From: Chloroflexota bacterium
GTDB lineage: Bacteria; Chloroflexota; Dehalococcoidia; Lucifugimonadales; UBA826
DNA length: 33,539 nt
Assembly (NCBI GenBank): GCA_002728195.1
Contig: PBWI01000021.1
Location: 6,096 to 39,634 of the forward strand
Direction of reading: 5' to 3'
Within the stretch, counting starts at the first letter, position 1. Every line of letters begins with the position of its first letter. The position numbers were made by a program, and so were the translations under genes. Of this stretch, positions 16,203-24,932 are shown one piece after another. Under the pieces are notes generated by a model. That model saw only the letters and a program-made list of their open reading frames with translations. It was not told the origin of the DNA and searched no databases.

Positions 16203-16910
16203 ATGATAAAAGCTATTTTTTTTGATCTGTATGGGACATTAGCTGGATTTAAGCCTTCACGGTATGAGATCCAATCGAAGGCCTGTTCTGACTTTAATAT
16301 CACTTTAACAGAGGACGGGGTTCTTAAAGGCTACGGGCGGGCGGATGCTTTCATGACAGAGCAGAATAAAACATATCCGCTGCGACAAATGTCGGAATAT
16401 GAGCGTTTTGGATTTTTTTGTGAATACGAGAAAAGGGTTATCGCGGGGTCGGGCGTAGATATAGACCTGAAGACTGCTGGTGAAATATGGAATACGGTGA
16501 GATCTATTCCATATGAAATGGCTATTTTTGATGACGTGTGGCCTGTTTTAGAGGAGTTGAAAACTAGTCGTTTTTCTCTGGGATTACTTTCGAATATGAA
16601 TAGGTTGGGAGGCGAGTTACTGGAGGAATTTAACCTTTCAAATTACATGACATTCGCTGTAACTTCTTTGGAAGCTGGAGTAGAAAAGCCAAATCCTTTG
16701 ATGTTCCAAAAAGCTATGGAGATTGCGGGAGTCTCAAAGCAAGAAGCACTTCATGTTGGAGATCAAATCGGGTCAGATATTGATGGGGCTGAAGCATCGG
16801 GTGTGCGTCCGATACTGATTGATAGAGATGGTAATCACTCCGATTTCACAAGGTGTGCAAAAATTTCCAATATGACTCAACTTTCAGATGTTATAGATGC
16901 CTTGTCCTGA
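16203..16910 (+). CDS. HAD-superfamily hydrolase
   Basis: A 235-residue haloacid dehalogenase-like protein with nucleophile motif FFDLYGTL (D8), motif II LLSN, motif III Lys in GVEKPNPLMF and motif IV VGDQIGSDIDGA. The residue two after the nucleophile is Tyr, as in 2-haloacid dehalogenases and some phosphatases, rather than the Asp of most phosphatases. A helical cap (~15-95) fits subclass I. Substrate is unknown; it may be a phosphatase on a small metabolite. It converges on mfd, the stops being only four bases apart, with no terminator between them. Confidence 0.88.
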   Translation: MIKAIFFDLYGTLAGFKPSRYEIQSKACSDFNITLTEDGVLKGYGRADAFMTEQNKTYPLRQMSEYERFGFFCEYEKRVIAGSGVDIDLKTAGEIWNTVRSIPYEMAIFDDVWPVLEELKTSRFSLGLLSNMNRLGGELLEEFNLSNYMTFAVTSLEAGVEKPNPLMFQKAMEIAGVSKQEALHVGDQIGSDIDGAEASGVRPILIDRDGNHSDFTRCAKISNMTQLSDVIDALS

Positions 16911-16914
16911 CTTT

Positions 16915-19900
16915 TTAGGCTGGCTCTGCTGATTTGATTAATTCGGATGACATTTTTGATTGAAATTCCCCTAATCTATCCACAGTTTCGACAAGTTTGC
17001 CTTCCCAGTTGCTACCTAGATCAGTTAGATTTGATCTTATTTGCATATTTCCAATAGTCCATTCCGAACCAATTAATTTTTGTAGTGCTATTCTCATTCC
17101 TCCTACTTCAAAAGGAAATTGAATTACTAATTTATCTCCTGTTTTTCTTATATATTCCATTCCAGTTGCAGATGATTTGATTTTTAGTCTCACGGTAAAT
17201 ATGAGATTGATTGCTTGCCATGGCAATGGCCCAAACCTGTCTTTTAATTCTTGTTCGAGAAAATCAGTTTCATTTATTGTTCGGCATTTGATTAATTTTT
17301 GATAAATATCCAGTCGTGATGGGAGATCCTCGATATAGTCTTGAGAAATTCCAGTGGGCATCCCTAAATCTATACTTACTGAACTAGGAGGTGGGAAGTT
17401 TACTTGATCACTTTCTTTAGAATCTTGGGATCGGAGGTCTTCAACAGCTGTCGCTAAAAGTCGGGTATAAAGTTCAAAACCTACTGCATGTATGTGGCCG
17501 CTTTGTTCGGCTCCTAAAATGTTTCCAGCCCCTCTAATTTCCAAATCTTTCATGGCTATTTTGAAACCTGAACCTAATTCTGTAGCTGAAAGCATTGCTT
17601 TCAACCGTCTTTCTGCCGATTCAGTCATACTTTGACTTTTGGGTATGAGGAGATAGGAATAGCCTCTTTTTGAGCTCCTTCCGATCCGTCCCCTCAATTG
17701 GTAAAGTTGAGCTAGACCAAATGAATCTGCACGATTAACGATCAAGGTGTTCGCATTTGGTATATCCAGTCCTGATTCTATTATGGTGGTACAAAGTAAT
17801 ACGTCAGTTTCTCCCTGTGAGAAGGTTGACATTGACCTCTCTAATTCCTTTTCTGACATTTGGCCATGGGCGATTCCGACTTTTGCGTCGGGGACGAGAG
17901 ACCTAATGTATTCAGACATATATTCAATGTTATAAACTCTATTGTGTAAGAAATACACTTGCCCTTGTCGGTCCATTTCTCTAAGAATTGCTTCCCTTAT
18001 AAGCTCGTCACCAAATTCAGAAACATAGGTTTTTATTGGTAACCTCTCTTCAGGAGCTGTTTCTATGGTGCTCATATCTCTTACTCCGGCTAGAGACATG
18101 TGTAAAGTTCTGGGTATAGGGGTAGCGGAGAGAGTAAGAATGTCAACTTGGCTTCGCATCTGTTTAAGTTTTTCTTTGTGTATTACCCCGAAACGTTGTT
18201 CTTCATCTATTATTACAAGGCCTAAGTCTTTGAATTTGACATCTTTTTGAACCAACCTATGTGTGCCGATACATATGTCAATGGTCCCATCTTTCAGTGC
18301 CTCCAGGGTTTGCTTCTGGGCTAGATTTGATTTAAACCTGCTCAGGACAGATAACTCCACAGGAAAAACTTTCATTCTTTCTAGGAAAGTCTCGTAGTGT
18401 TGCTGAGCTAACACTGTCGTAGGAACTAACACTGCCACTTGCTTACCATCCATTACCGTCTTGAAGGCAGCTCTTAAGGCTAGTTCTGTTTTACCGTAAC
18501 CTACATCTCCGCATATGAGCCTATCCATTGGTCTCTCAGATTCCATATCGTCTTTTATTTCTGCAAGTGTGGAAATTTGATCCACCGTTTCCTCATATGG
18601 AAATGATTCTTCAAGCTCGAATTGCCATTTTGTATCTGGACCAGTTGCGTGTCCTTTGGTGACTTGTCTTGCTGCATATATTGAGAGCAATTCCATAGCC
18701 ATTTCTCGCGTTGATTTTTCGACCCTTTCTTTTGTTCTAGACCATTCTTGTGTTCCTAATCTTGTCAGCGAAGGGGACCTGTCCATAGGAGCCACGTAAG
18801 GGGCCACTCTGTCTAAATGTTCCATAGGGACGTAAAGCTTATCTCCTTGAGCATACTGGAGAATCAAATATTCGTGGTTTCCAGACTCATCGTATTTACT
18901 ATCCGTACCAATAAATTTAGCTATACCATGCTCTACGTGAACTACGTAATCTCCTGGAGAGATTTCTTCAAAAAAGGTTTCTCGGGCGGCTTTGTTGGTT
19001 CTTTTGGCCCGCCTTTGCTTGGCTATACCGAATATTTCCTTGTCACCAAGTAAGGTTAGACGGTTTTTTGATGTATTGATTACAAATCCATCACCTATAT
19101 TTGCAGTATCAACACCTATTATTGATAGGGGGTCCAGATCATCTAATATAGCGGTTTCTTTTGGTTGGGAAGGACTTAGAGTTTTAAGAAGTTCTTTTAA
19201 CCTAGAGTGGTGAGAAGTGATGGCAATAACCTTATCTCCTCCATTTATGAATTCAGATGTATCTTCACATAATGTTTCCATATCCCCTTTATACAAAGGG
19301 GGCGAGCTAAACGGCATTGGGATAGTATTGCTGTTATCTAGATCTGAGGCTCCCCAAGGCATCAAGAACAAATTGTTTTTCAAGAGATGTATGGAGTTTT
19401 CTATTTCATCCCAAGGGATCCTATCGGTTGGAAAATTGATAGGAAGCTCGCCGCGATTTTCTTTTACTGTTCTCAATTGATTAGACCTTTCCTCAACATC
19501 CCACACAGAATTCATCGCATCTATGTTCCTATAGGCGATTAGCAACCCATTTTGGGGAAAGTAGTCCAATAAAGTTCCATGGTTGAAAAAACCGGCGTAC
19601 AAACCTAGTTCTTCAATTTGATGCCCTTTCGATAATTGATCTATTTCAGAACTGAACCGAGTGATTTCTTCTGGATTACACTGAGATAGATCTACATGGG
19701 AAAGTAGCCGGTCAAACTCATCTTCTGTGATTGATGTTGTCAAAGTTTCCTTAGCAGGGCTTATAGAAAACTGTTCCACAATATCTATTGATCTTTGTGT
19801 ACCCGGATCGAATGTCCTTATGCTGTCTATTTCATCACCCCAGAGTTCAACACGGTAGGGTACTTTTTCACCTATTGGGAATACATCTATAATTCCTCCT

Positions 19901-20442
19901 CTCCGGCTCGCTGTCCCAGGGTCTGAAACATTTGATTCAAAAGAGTAACCCATCTGCTGCCAGTATCTTGAGAGCTCTTCTAAATTTACTTTGTCACCCT
20001 GCGAATAAGTAGAACAATTTTCCTTAAATGATTGAGCTGAAATCGTTTTTTGGGAAAGAGCTGAAGCCGAAGTTACTATAAGTGATGGTTGAGATTTATT
20101 TCTGAAAAGATGATTTAGAGTATGCAGTCTTTCTTGTGTGGTTGAGAGGTCTTCCGTCAATCTTTCGAATGGCAATATTTCGCTTTCACTGAATCTTAAC
20201 GGTTGAGTTTCATTTTCTAGCCAGGCCGATAGGTGTTCATATAGACGTCTCGAATGTTCTGGAGTTGGGCAAACCAAAAGGATAGGTAGTTGTAATTTTT
20301 TCCATATGGATGCAGTGAGAAAAGGCACAGCCTCATCTATAACCTGAACTCGCGTACCAGATTTACCCTTTTCGATTTCAGACAACAATTCTCCATAATT
20401 GCTATCTGAATCCAAAATTTCTGTAATTTCTATAAGATTCAT
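16915..20442 (-). CDS. mfd: Transcription-repair coupling factor Mfd
   Basis: Mfd removes RNA polymerase stalled at DNA lesions and recruits UvrA. The 1175 residues show the family order: UvrB-like N-terminal region (~1-350) with ILPFERLTED, the RNA-polymerase-interacting CarD-like domain (~493-550, ISPGDYVVHVEHGIAKFIG), then the RecG-like translocase with Walker A GDVGYGKTE (645-653), DEEQRFG (746-752), LSATPIPRTL (~771-780) and the motif VI region QLYQLRGRIGRS. The C-terminal TRCF domain follows (~1020-1160). Length is close to E. coli Mfd (1148). No clear ribosome site precedes the ATG. It lies downstream of the MFS and thioredoxin-like genes, separated by a small hairpin. Confidence 0.97.
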   Translation of the reverse strand: MNLIEITEILDSDSNYGELLSEIEKGKSGTRVQVIDEAVPFLTASIWKKLQLPILLVCPTPEHSRRLYEHLSAWLENETQPLRFSESEILPFERLTEDLSTTQERLHTLNHLFRNKSQPSLIVTSASALSQKTISAQSFKENCSTYSQGDKVNLEELSRYWQQMGYSFESNVSDPGTASRRGGIIDVFPIGEKVPYRVELWGDEIDSIRTFDPGTQRSIDIVEQFSISPAKETLTTSITEDEFDRLLSHVDLSQCNPEEITRFSSEIDQLSKGHQIEELGLYAGFFNHGTLLDYFPQNGLLIAYRNIDAMNSVWDVEERSNQLRTVKENRGELPINFPTDRIPWDEIENSIHLLKNNLFLMPWGASDLDNSNTIPMPFSSPPLYKGDMETLCEDTSEFINGGDKVIAITSHHSRLKELLKTLSPSQPKETAILDDLDPLSIIGVDTANIGDGFVINTSKNRLTLLGDKEIFGIAKQRRAKRTNKAARETFFEEISPGDYVVHVEHGIAKFIGTDSKYDESGNHEYLILQYAQGDKLYVPMEHLDRVAPYVAPMDRSPSLTRLGTQEWSRTKERVEKSTREMAMELLSIYAARQVTKGHATGPDTKWQFELEESFPYEETVDQISTLAEIKDDMESERPMDRLICGDVGYGKTELALRAAFKTVMDGKQVAVLVPTTVLAQQHYETFLERMKVFPVELSVLSRFKSNLAQKQTLEALKDGTIDICIGTHRLVQKDVKFKDLGLVIIDEEQRFGVIHKEKLKQMRSQVDILTLSATPIPRTLHMSLAGVRDMSTIETAPEERLPIKTYVSEFGDELIREAILREMDRQGQVYFLHNRVYNIEYMSEYIRSLVPDAKVGIAHGQMSEKELERSMSTFSQGETDVLLCTTIIESGLDIPNANTLIVNRADSFGLAQLYQLRGRIGRSSKRGYSYLLIPKSQSMTESAERRLKAMLSATELGSGFKIAMKDLEIRGAGNILGAEQSGHIHAVGFELYTRLLATAVEDLRSQDSKESDQVNFPPPSSVSIDLGMPTGISQDYIEDLPSRLDIYQKLIKCRTINETDFLEQELKDRFGPLPWQAINLIFTVRLKIKSSATGMEYIRKTGDKLVIQFPFEVGGMRIALQKLIGSEWTIGNMQIRSNLTDLGSNWEGKLVETVDRLGEFQSKMSSELIKSAEPA

Positions 20443-20474
20443 ATACTGACTAGAATTTGATTAATAACAAATGA

Positions 20475-20494
20475 CCGGTCCCGTTGAGGGCCGG
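20475..20494 (-). terminator. Possible weak hairpin terminator upstream of mfd
   Basis: CCGGTCCC (20475-20482) and GGGCCGG (20488-20494) form a seven-pair stem with one bulged T and a five-base loop. On the minus strand it is followed by TCATTTGTTATT, which is T-rich but not a clean run. It could end the MFS/thioredoxin transcript before mfd or simply attenuate it. Confidence 0.4.
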
Positions 20495-20515
20495 CCTTCG
20501 AAAATAATCATATCA

Positions 20516-21427
20516 TTACTTACTGCTAATGAAATTATTTTGAATAAGGGCTGACTTGATTTCTTGATAAGTAGCTAATCCTTCAAATCTTTGCCTAACA
20601 ATTCCGTCTTCATCAACTAAGAATATCCATGGTTCACTAGGTAAATTCCAATCTTTAACAGCTTGCACAACACTGGCATTGGATAAATCTCCCTTTATAT
20701 CTGACGGATTTTCATAAATTTCGACATGTATAAACACCATTTGTTTGGAAAAATCTGCACTCAGTTTTTTTACAATATCCATTTGTGGGCCACATGTCCC
20801 TGTGGTGCAAAATGCGGGCGAGCCAAAAAGAATAAGGGAAAATAGTCCCTCATTTATAGATTCTTCAATAGAGTATTTATAGAACGGAGAGTGGGGATTT
20901 GGATCCGTCGTTAGTTCTTTCATATCGCCGGTAGAAGCTAGGGTAATGTTTCTTGACGGGTATGCTTTGTCCCCAACGATTGGCGCTAGACTTTTTTCGG
21001 ACACTTCTATAACAGAAGAAGTTTTTTTAATAAGTCCGTTAGATGCTTCGAACGTTACGCCGATTCCCCATTTGCCTGCCCTATCAAATGTGACTGAGCT
21101 TGTATAAACACCTTTATTACTTGAGGGCCACTTTTGGAATTTAGCCGCTAAGGTTTCTTTTAACAATGGATTTTTTTCATCTTGAAGAAAAAAAGTCTCA
21201 AGCCTAACCTCATCATTTTTAATGGGTCCAAATCCAGGTTCAATAATCCCGAAAGCTAATCTATGTGTTCCTATACTTAAATCACTAACTGCCAATGCAA
21301 TGCGAGTCTTTGTTGCAATAGATTCAGTTGCGATGTCCGTACCAGAACCTGCTGCTTGAACGCAGGAAATACTTAGGAAAAGTGTGAAGAAAATTAAAGA
21401 GTGAGTGTAAACCTTAAAAACTTTCAT
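20516..21427 (-). CDS. Exported thioredoxin-fold protein with CX4C motif, possible lipoprotein
   Basis: 303 residues beginning with a signal peptide (hydrophobic ~9-21). The signal ends SIS-Cys22, so it may be a lipoprotein, although the Leu is at -4 rather than -3. Residues ~40-145 look like an immunoglobulin-type beta domain, and ~165-300 is a thioredoxin-like domain: LILFGSPAFCTTGTCGPQM, then VFIHVEIYENP, and SEPWIFLVDEDGIVRQRFEG with the cis-Pro. The Cys pair is C207 and C212, a CX4C instead of CX2C, closer to SCO-like or redoxin variants than to TlpA. Its start lies one base after the MFS stop, so the two are almost certainly cotranslated. The role is unknown; a periplasmic redox or metal-handling partner of the transporter is one guess. 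Confidence 0.75.
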   Translation of the reverse strand: MKVFKVYTHSLIFFTLFLSISCVQAAGSGTDIATESIATKTRIALAVSDLSIGTHRLAFGIIEPGFGPIKNDEVRLETFFLQDEKNPLLKETLAAKFQKWPSSNKGVYTSSVTFDRAGKWGIGVTFEASNGLIKKTSSVIEVSEKSLAPIVGDKAYPSRNITLASTGDMKELTTDPNPHSPFYKYSIEESINEGLFSLILFGSPAFCTTGTCGPQMDIVKKLSADFSKQMVFIHVEIYENPSDIKGDLSNASVVQAVKDWNLPSEPWIFLVDEDGIVRQRFEGLATYQEIKSALIQNNFISSK

Positions 21428-21428
21428 A

Positions 21429-22736
21429 TTAAGGGGTTTCTACGGATCGAACTATTTCTAATGTAGGTGGCTTTGCAAAGAAGAAAAGTATTGTTGCTGC
21501 GAGGTATGCCATAACTGCAAATGCAAAAAGGTACATATAACCACCAGTGGCATCGTACATGATTGCGCCTATTATAGGTCCTAACCCTAATCCAATGATT
21601 TGAAAGGGCCCCATGATTCCCGATATTGATCCAAATGAATGTCTTCCGAAATAGTTTGCTATGAGCATTCCGCCAAGGACATTAAGACCACCGGTAGCGG
21701 CTCCCCATATAACTACACATGCGAAGCCTGGATATCCACCATCTATAAGAAGAAAAATTGATGTAACCACTAGACATATTGGCATTGCGCCTAGTACTAA
21801 TTTTCTGGGGGAATATATGTCTGACAAAAATCCCCATATTGGATTAGAAAATGCGTTCAGAAGAGTGCTCAATGTCCAGGCTAATGCTGCTATAGAGATG
21901 GGTAAACCAGACTCATGTAAATAAGGTACTAATTGGAACCCAATGGTGCCTGACGTAAGTATTATCAAGAATTCCGCCGACACTATTGCCCACAGTGTTA
22001 AAGTTTTTGCAGCTTCTCCCGCGGACCATATATGCGTGTCGGCATTAGCAACTTTTTTAGATAACATGACCGGTTCTTGACTTGACGATTTGCCTTGTTC
22101 TCCGTCTGGCAATAGTCCGATTGATTCAGGATCTTTTCGTATAAAAAGTAACAAAGGTAAGGTCAGGAAAATGGAATAAATTCCAAGTAATTTGTAGGCC
22201 ATACGCCAACTGGACCAAGCGCTTATAAGAGTGATTAGTTGTACATTTATGGCACCGAAGCAAGGCCTTGCCATCGATACTAGACCCAAGGCTAGATTTC
22301 TTCTTCTATCAAAAAAATTCACTGCCACTGTACGAGGCATCACTCCAATAAGAACAGGATTTCCTAAGCCTCTAGCAATGATGTACGCGGCATAGAAATG
22401 CCAGATAGCAGACATTCCTCCAATCCAGTAAAAACATATCCCGACTACCAAAGAGGTTAACGGCATAGCCAACCTAGGACCATGAGTATCGGCTATTTTC
22501 CCGAATACAGGCGTTAGCAGACCCGCAACCCAAGTTCCAATGGTTATTCCAAGTGCTATGGTGCTCCGATCCCAACCTGTGTCTTCAAAAATAAGAGTTT
22601 GAATTCCTGCAAGGGTCACTTGTGCTGAGCCCGAAGAGGCATAAGTGCCTAAGGCTCCTACTGCAATAACTATCCATCCGTAGTAGATAGTGGTTTTAGG
22701 CGTCCAGGATTGGGCCCTTTTTAACAATTCCATCAT
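21429..22736 (-). CDS. Major facilitator superfamily transporter, monocarboxylate/oxalate-formate antiporter-like
   Basis: A 435-residue polytopic membrane protein with about 12 hydrophobic segments. YYGWIVIAVGALGTY at the start, GWDRSTIALGITIGTW and the loop motif GKIADTHGPR resemble the monocarboxylate porter / oxalate-formate antiporter branch. A second loop signature GFLSDIYSPRK opens the second half. The ~20-residue polar linker around 220-240 marks the central cytoplasmic loop. The substrate is probably an organic anion. It is divergent, across 62 bp, from an enolase-superfamily sugar-acid enzyme and a UxuA homologue, which makes an aldonate a reasonable inferred substrate. The start could be either of two adjacent Met codons. 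It overlaps no gene but sits one base from the thioredoxin-like gene. Confidence 0.87.
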   Translation of the reverse strand: MMELLKRAQSWTPKTTIYYGWIVIAVGALGTYASSGSAQVTLAGIQTLIFEDTGWDRSTIALGITIGTWVAGLLTPVFGKIADTHGPRLAMPLTSLVVGICFYWIGGMSAIWHFYAAYIIARGLGNPVLIGVMPRTVAVNFFDRRRNLALGLVSMARPCFGAINVQLITLISAWSSWRMAYKLLGIYSIFLTLPLLLFIRKDPESIGLLPDGEQGKSSSQEPVMLSKKVANADTHIWSAGEAAKTLTLWAIVSAEFLIILTSGTIGFQLVPYLHESGLPISIAALAWTLSTLLNAFSNPIWGFLSDIYSPRKLVLGAMPICLVVTSIFLLIDGGYPGFACVVIWGAATGGLNVLGGMLIANYFGRHSFGSISGIMGPFQIIGLGLGPIIGAIMYDATGGYMYLFAFAVMAYLAATILFFFAKPPTLEIVRSVETP

Positions 22737-22761
22737 GAAATTCTAACACTGTGGATTCTTA

Positions 22762-22767
22762 TATAAT
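22762..22767 (+). promoter_or_regulatory. Candidate -10 element for the enolase-superfamily / UxuA-like pair
   Basis: A perfect TATAAT in the 62-bp divergent spacer, 31 bases before the ATG, with AGGAGA as the ribosome site downstream. No good -35 hexamer lies 16-18 bases upstream, so an activator may be needed or the match is chance in AT-rich DNA. Confidence 0.35.
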
Positions 22768-22798
22768 CTTTTAATGAAGCCCCTTTTAGGAGAGTCGA

Positions 22799-23914
22799 AT
22801 GAAAGTTTCGGATATTACGATTGAAGTTGTTGAAAGAGATTTACCTGATACTGGATTGGACTCAGACCTTGGAAGGTTCTCTGGCACCGTTCAGCAAGGA
22901 GTACTACGAATTTTCACTGATGAAGGGGTTGAGGGAAATTGCTTTCTTGGTGAATTTAGGAAAGGTTCCAAGGCTATGCATGACCCTATCTTGAGGGTTT
23001 TGAAGCCAGAATTGTTAGGAATGGAGGTTTCTAAAAGAGAGTGGTTGTGGAGTAGGTTACAGATATTGGCTGCACGTAAAGGAATAAATATGGCAGCATG
23101 GGCTCCTGTAGATATTGCGTTGTGGGACGCGGCCGGTAAAAGAGCAGAACTACCTATTCATGAGCTTCTTGGAAATCAAAGAAACGATATAAGTGCTTAC
23201 GCCACCTATCCACCTCGTCATCGAGATGCTGTTGGGTATGTGAATGAGGCAGAAGAAATTGTTGGTAGAGGATTCAGGGCATATAAGATTCATCCGGGTG
23301 TAATGGACACAAATGAAGTAATAAGAATGGTGTCTATGGTTAGGGATCGGGTAGGGCCTGAAATAGAACTTATGCTTGACCCAAATTGCGGATATGACTA
23401 TAGAAAGGCATTGTATATAGGACGAGCTTTGGATGAAAACGGGTTTTACTGGTATGAAGATCCCGTTTCACATTTTGATTTAGAGGCAATTAGCGACTTG
23501 AGTCGAAGGTTAGAGGTTCCGATATGTATGAGCGACCAGTCTGATAACCAATTTTATTGGGGTGCTAACGCAATTAGAACCAGATCCAATCGTTTAGTAA
23601 GAGGAACTACCGCGAAATTAGGGATAACTGGTCTTAAGAAATTATGTTCCATGGCAGAAGGATTTGGATATAACTGCGAGATTGGTACAGCTGGCAATTC
23701 ATTAATGAACATTGCCAATTTACATGTTATTTATTCAGTGCAAAATTGTGCCTACTATGAGTATTGGATGCCTACTGAAGCGCATCAATTTGGTCTAGTG
23801 GATGATGTTTCGCCTGATGAAAACGGGGTGATAGTGGCAACTGATTCTGCTGGATTAGGGTATCAAATTGATTGGGATTATATAGAGGACCATAAAATAG
23901 ACGTATTAAAGTGA
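22799..23914 (+). CDS. Enolase superfamily enzyme (mandelate racemase / muconate lactonizing type), atypical active site
   Basis: Enolase-superfamily enzymes abstract the proton alpha to a carboxylate using a Mg2+-stabilised enolate. In this 371-residue protein the capping domain (~1-125) is followed by the barrel, with KIH (K163, H165) on strand 2, metal ligands D194 (LMLDPN), E220 (YWYEDP) and D246 (CMSDQ), and K273 (TAKLGITG) on strand 6. The His normally ending strand 7 in mandelate racemase-type dehydratases is absent (NCEIGTAGNS). A Lys on strand 6 with D-E-D ligands recalls muconate-lactonizing or epimerase members, while KxH recalls acid-sugar dehydratases. Function is therefore open. 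AGGAGA precedes the ATG, and the UxuA-like gene follows 12 bp downstream. Divergent from the MFS carrier. Confidence 0.87.
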   Translation: MKVSDITIEVVERDLPDTGLDSDLGRFSGTVQQGVLRIFTDEGVEGNCFLGEFRKGSKAMHDPILRVLKPELLGMEVSKREWLWSRLQILAARKGINMAAWAPVDIALWDAAGKRAELPIHELLGNQRNDISAYATYPPRHRDAVGYVNEAEEIVGRGFRAYKIHPGVMDTNEVIRMVSMVRDRVGPEIELMLDPNCGYDYRKALYIGRALDENGFYWYEDPVSHFDLEAISDLSRRLEVPICMSDQSDNQFYWGANAIRTRSNRLVRGTTAKLGITGLKKLCSMAEGFGYNCEIGTAGNSLMNIANLHVIYSVQNCAYYEYWMPTEAHQFGLVDDVSPDENGVIVATDSAGLGYQIDWDYIEDHKIDVLK

Positions 23915-23926
23915 TTGGTGAATTGA

Positions 23927-24913
23927 ATGCATGTTGGAACACAACTTAAAGCCAGAAATGATGACGATTATCGAGTATTTTCTCAGCTCGGGGTAAATCA
24001 CATATGTGGATTCCCGCCGGGAGAGCCAAAAGACTGGAATGAACAATTATTAACAGAATATAGAGAGCACGTAGAATCTTTTGGCCTAAAGCTTGATTTT
24101 ATTCCTCTGCCGCTTAATTCACATGAAATATCTAATGCGGAAAACCCCAATATTATGTTGGGAAAATCTCCTGACAGAGATAGAGAAATAGAGATGATTC
24201 AAAATATCATCAGAAATTGTTCAATGGCAGGTATTCCCGCGGTTAAATATAATTTGACTCTGCTGGGTGTGGTAAGCACTGAGGATGAAAAATGGAGAGG
24301 TGGATCTACTACTAGAGCCTTTCGATATCACGATGCTGTGCAAGAGCCTCCGTTAACTTTGTCTGGTCCTACCACGGAAGACATGATGTGGGAAAGAATA
24401 GATTATTTTGTGCAATCTGTAGTGCCGGTAGCTGATGAGAATAAAATTCGTATGGCTTTACATCCCCACGATCCAGCTATGCCTAGGCCAGAAGGTTTTA
24501 GAGGGGTGGATAGGGTTTTAGGTAGCGTAGATGGATTAAAAAAATTCATTGGCTTACATCCAAGTGATTATCATGGACTGAATTTTTGCCAAGGAACAGT
24601 AACGGAAATGTTAGAGAATCCATCTGAGGAGATTTTCGATGTTATCAGGTATTTTGGGGAGCGTAAAAAGATATTTAATGTACATTTCAGGAATATCAAA
24701 GGCGGGTTTCTTGATTTCATAGAGACCTATATCGATGATGGTGATGTTGACATGAAAAAATGTGTCGATTTGTACGGAGAGCTAGGCTATCCGTATATGT
24801 TGATGCCCGACCATGTTCCTCATATGGCCGGCGAAAACTCAAAAATGGTGGGATTTGCGTACACGTATGGTTATATAAAGGGGTTGATCGATTCCTCGGG
24901 ATATGGGAAATGA
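23927..24913 (+). CDS. Mannonate dehydratase (UxuA)-like TIM-barrel protein
   Basis: A 328-residue protein of the UxuA / xylose-isomerase-like TIM-barrel superfamily. Recognisable metal-site elements are ALHPHDP (H179, H181), LNFCQGT (C221), NVHFRN (H253) and MPDHVPH (D295, H296), the same Cys-His-His-Asp set used by D-mannonate dehydratase, which converts D-mannonate to 2-keto-3-deoxygluconate. It is ~65 residues shorter than E. coli UxuA, so the exact substrate may differ. It follows the enolase-superfamily gene closely and is probably cotranscribed, giving two unrelated dehydratase folds in one unit. The ATG at 23927 has only a weak ribosome site. It converges on the rhamnonate-dehydratase-like gene with 19 bp between stops. 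Confidence 0.83.
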   Translation: MHVGTQLKARNDDDYRVFSQLGVNHICGFPPGEPKDWNEQLLTEYREHVESFGLKLDFIPLPLNSHEISNAENPNIMLGKSPDRDREIEMIQNIIRNCSMAGIPAVKYNLTLLGVVSTEDEKWRGGSTTRAFRYHDAVQEPPLTLSGPTTEDMMWERIDYFVQSVVPVADENKIRMALHPHDPAMPRPEGFRGVDRVLGSVDGLKKFIGLHPSDYHGLNFCQGTVTEMLENPSEEIFDVIRYFGERKKIFNVHFRNIKGGFLDFIETYIDDGDVDMKKCVDLYGELGYPYMLMPDHVPHMAGENSKMVGFAYTYGYIKGLIDSSGYGK

Positions 24914-24932
24914 AAGATTTTATACTTGGCCC

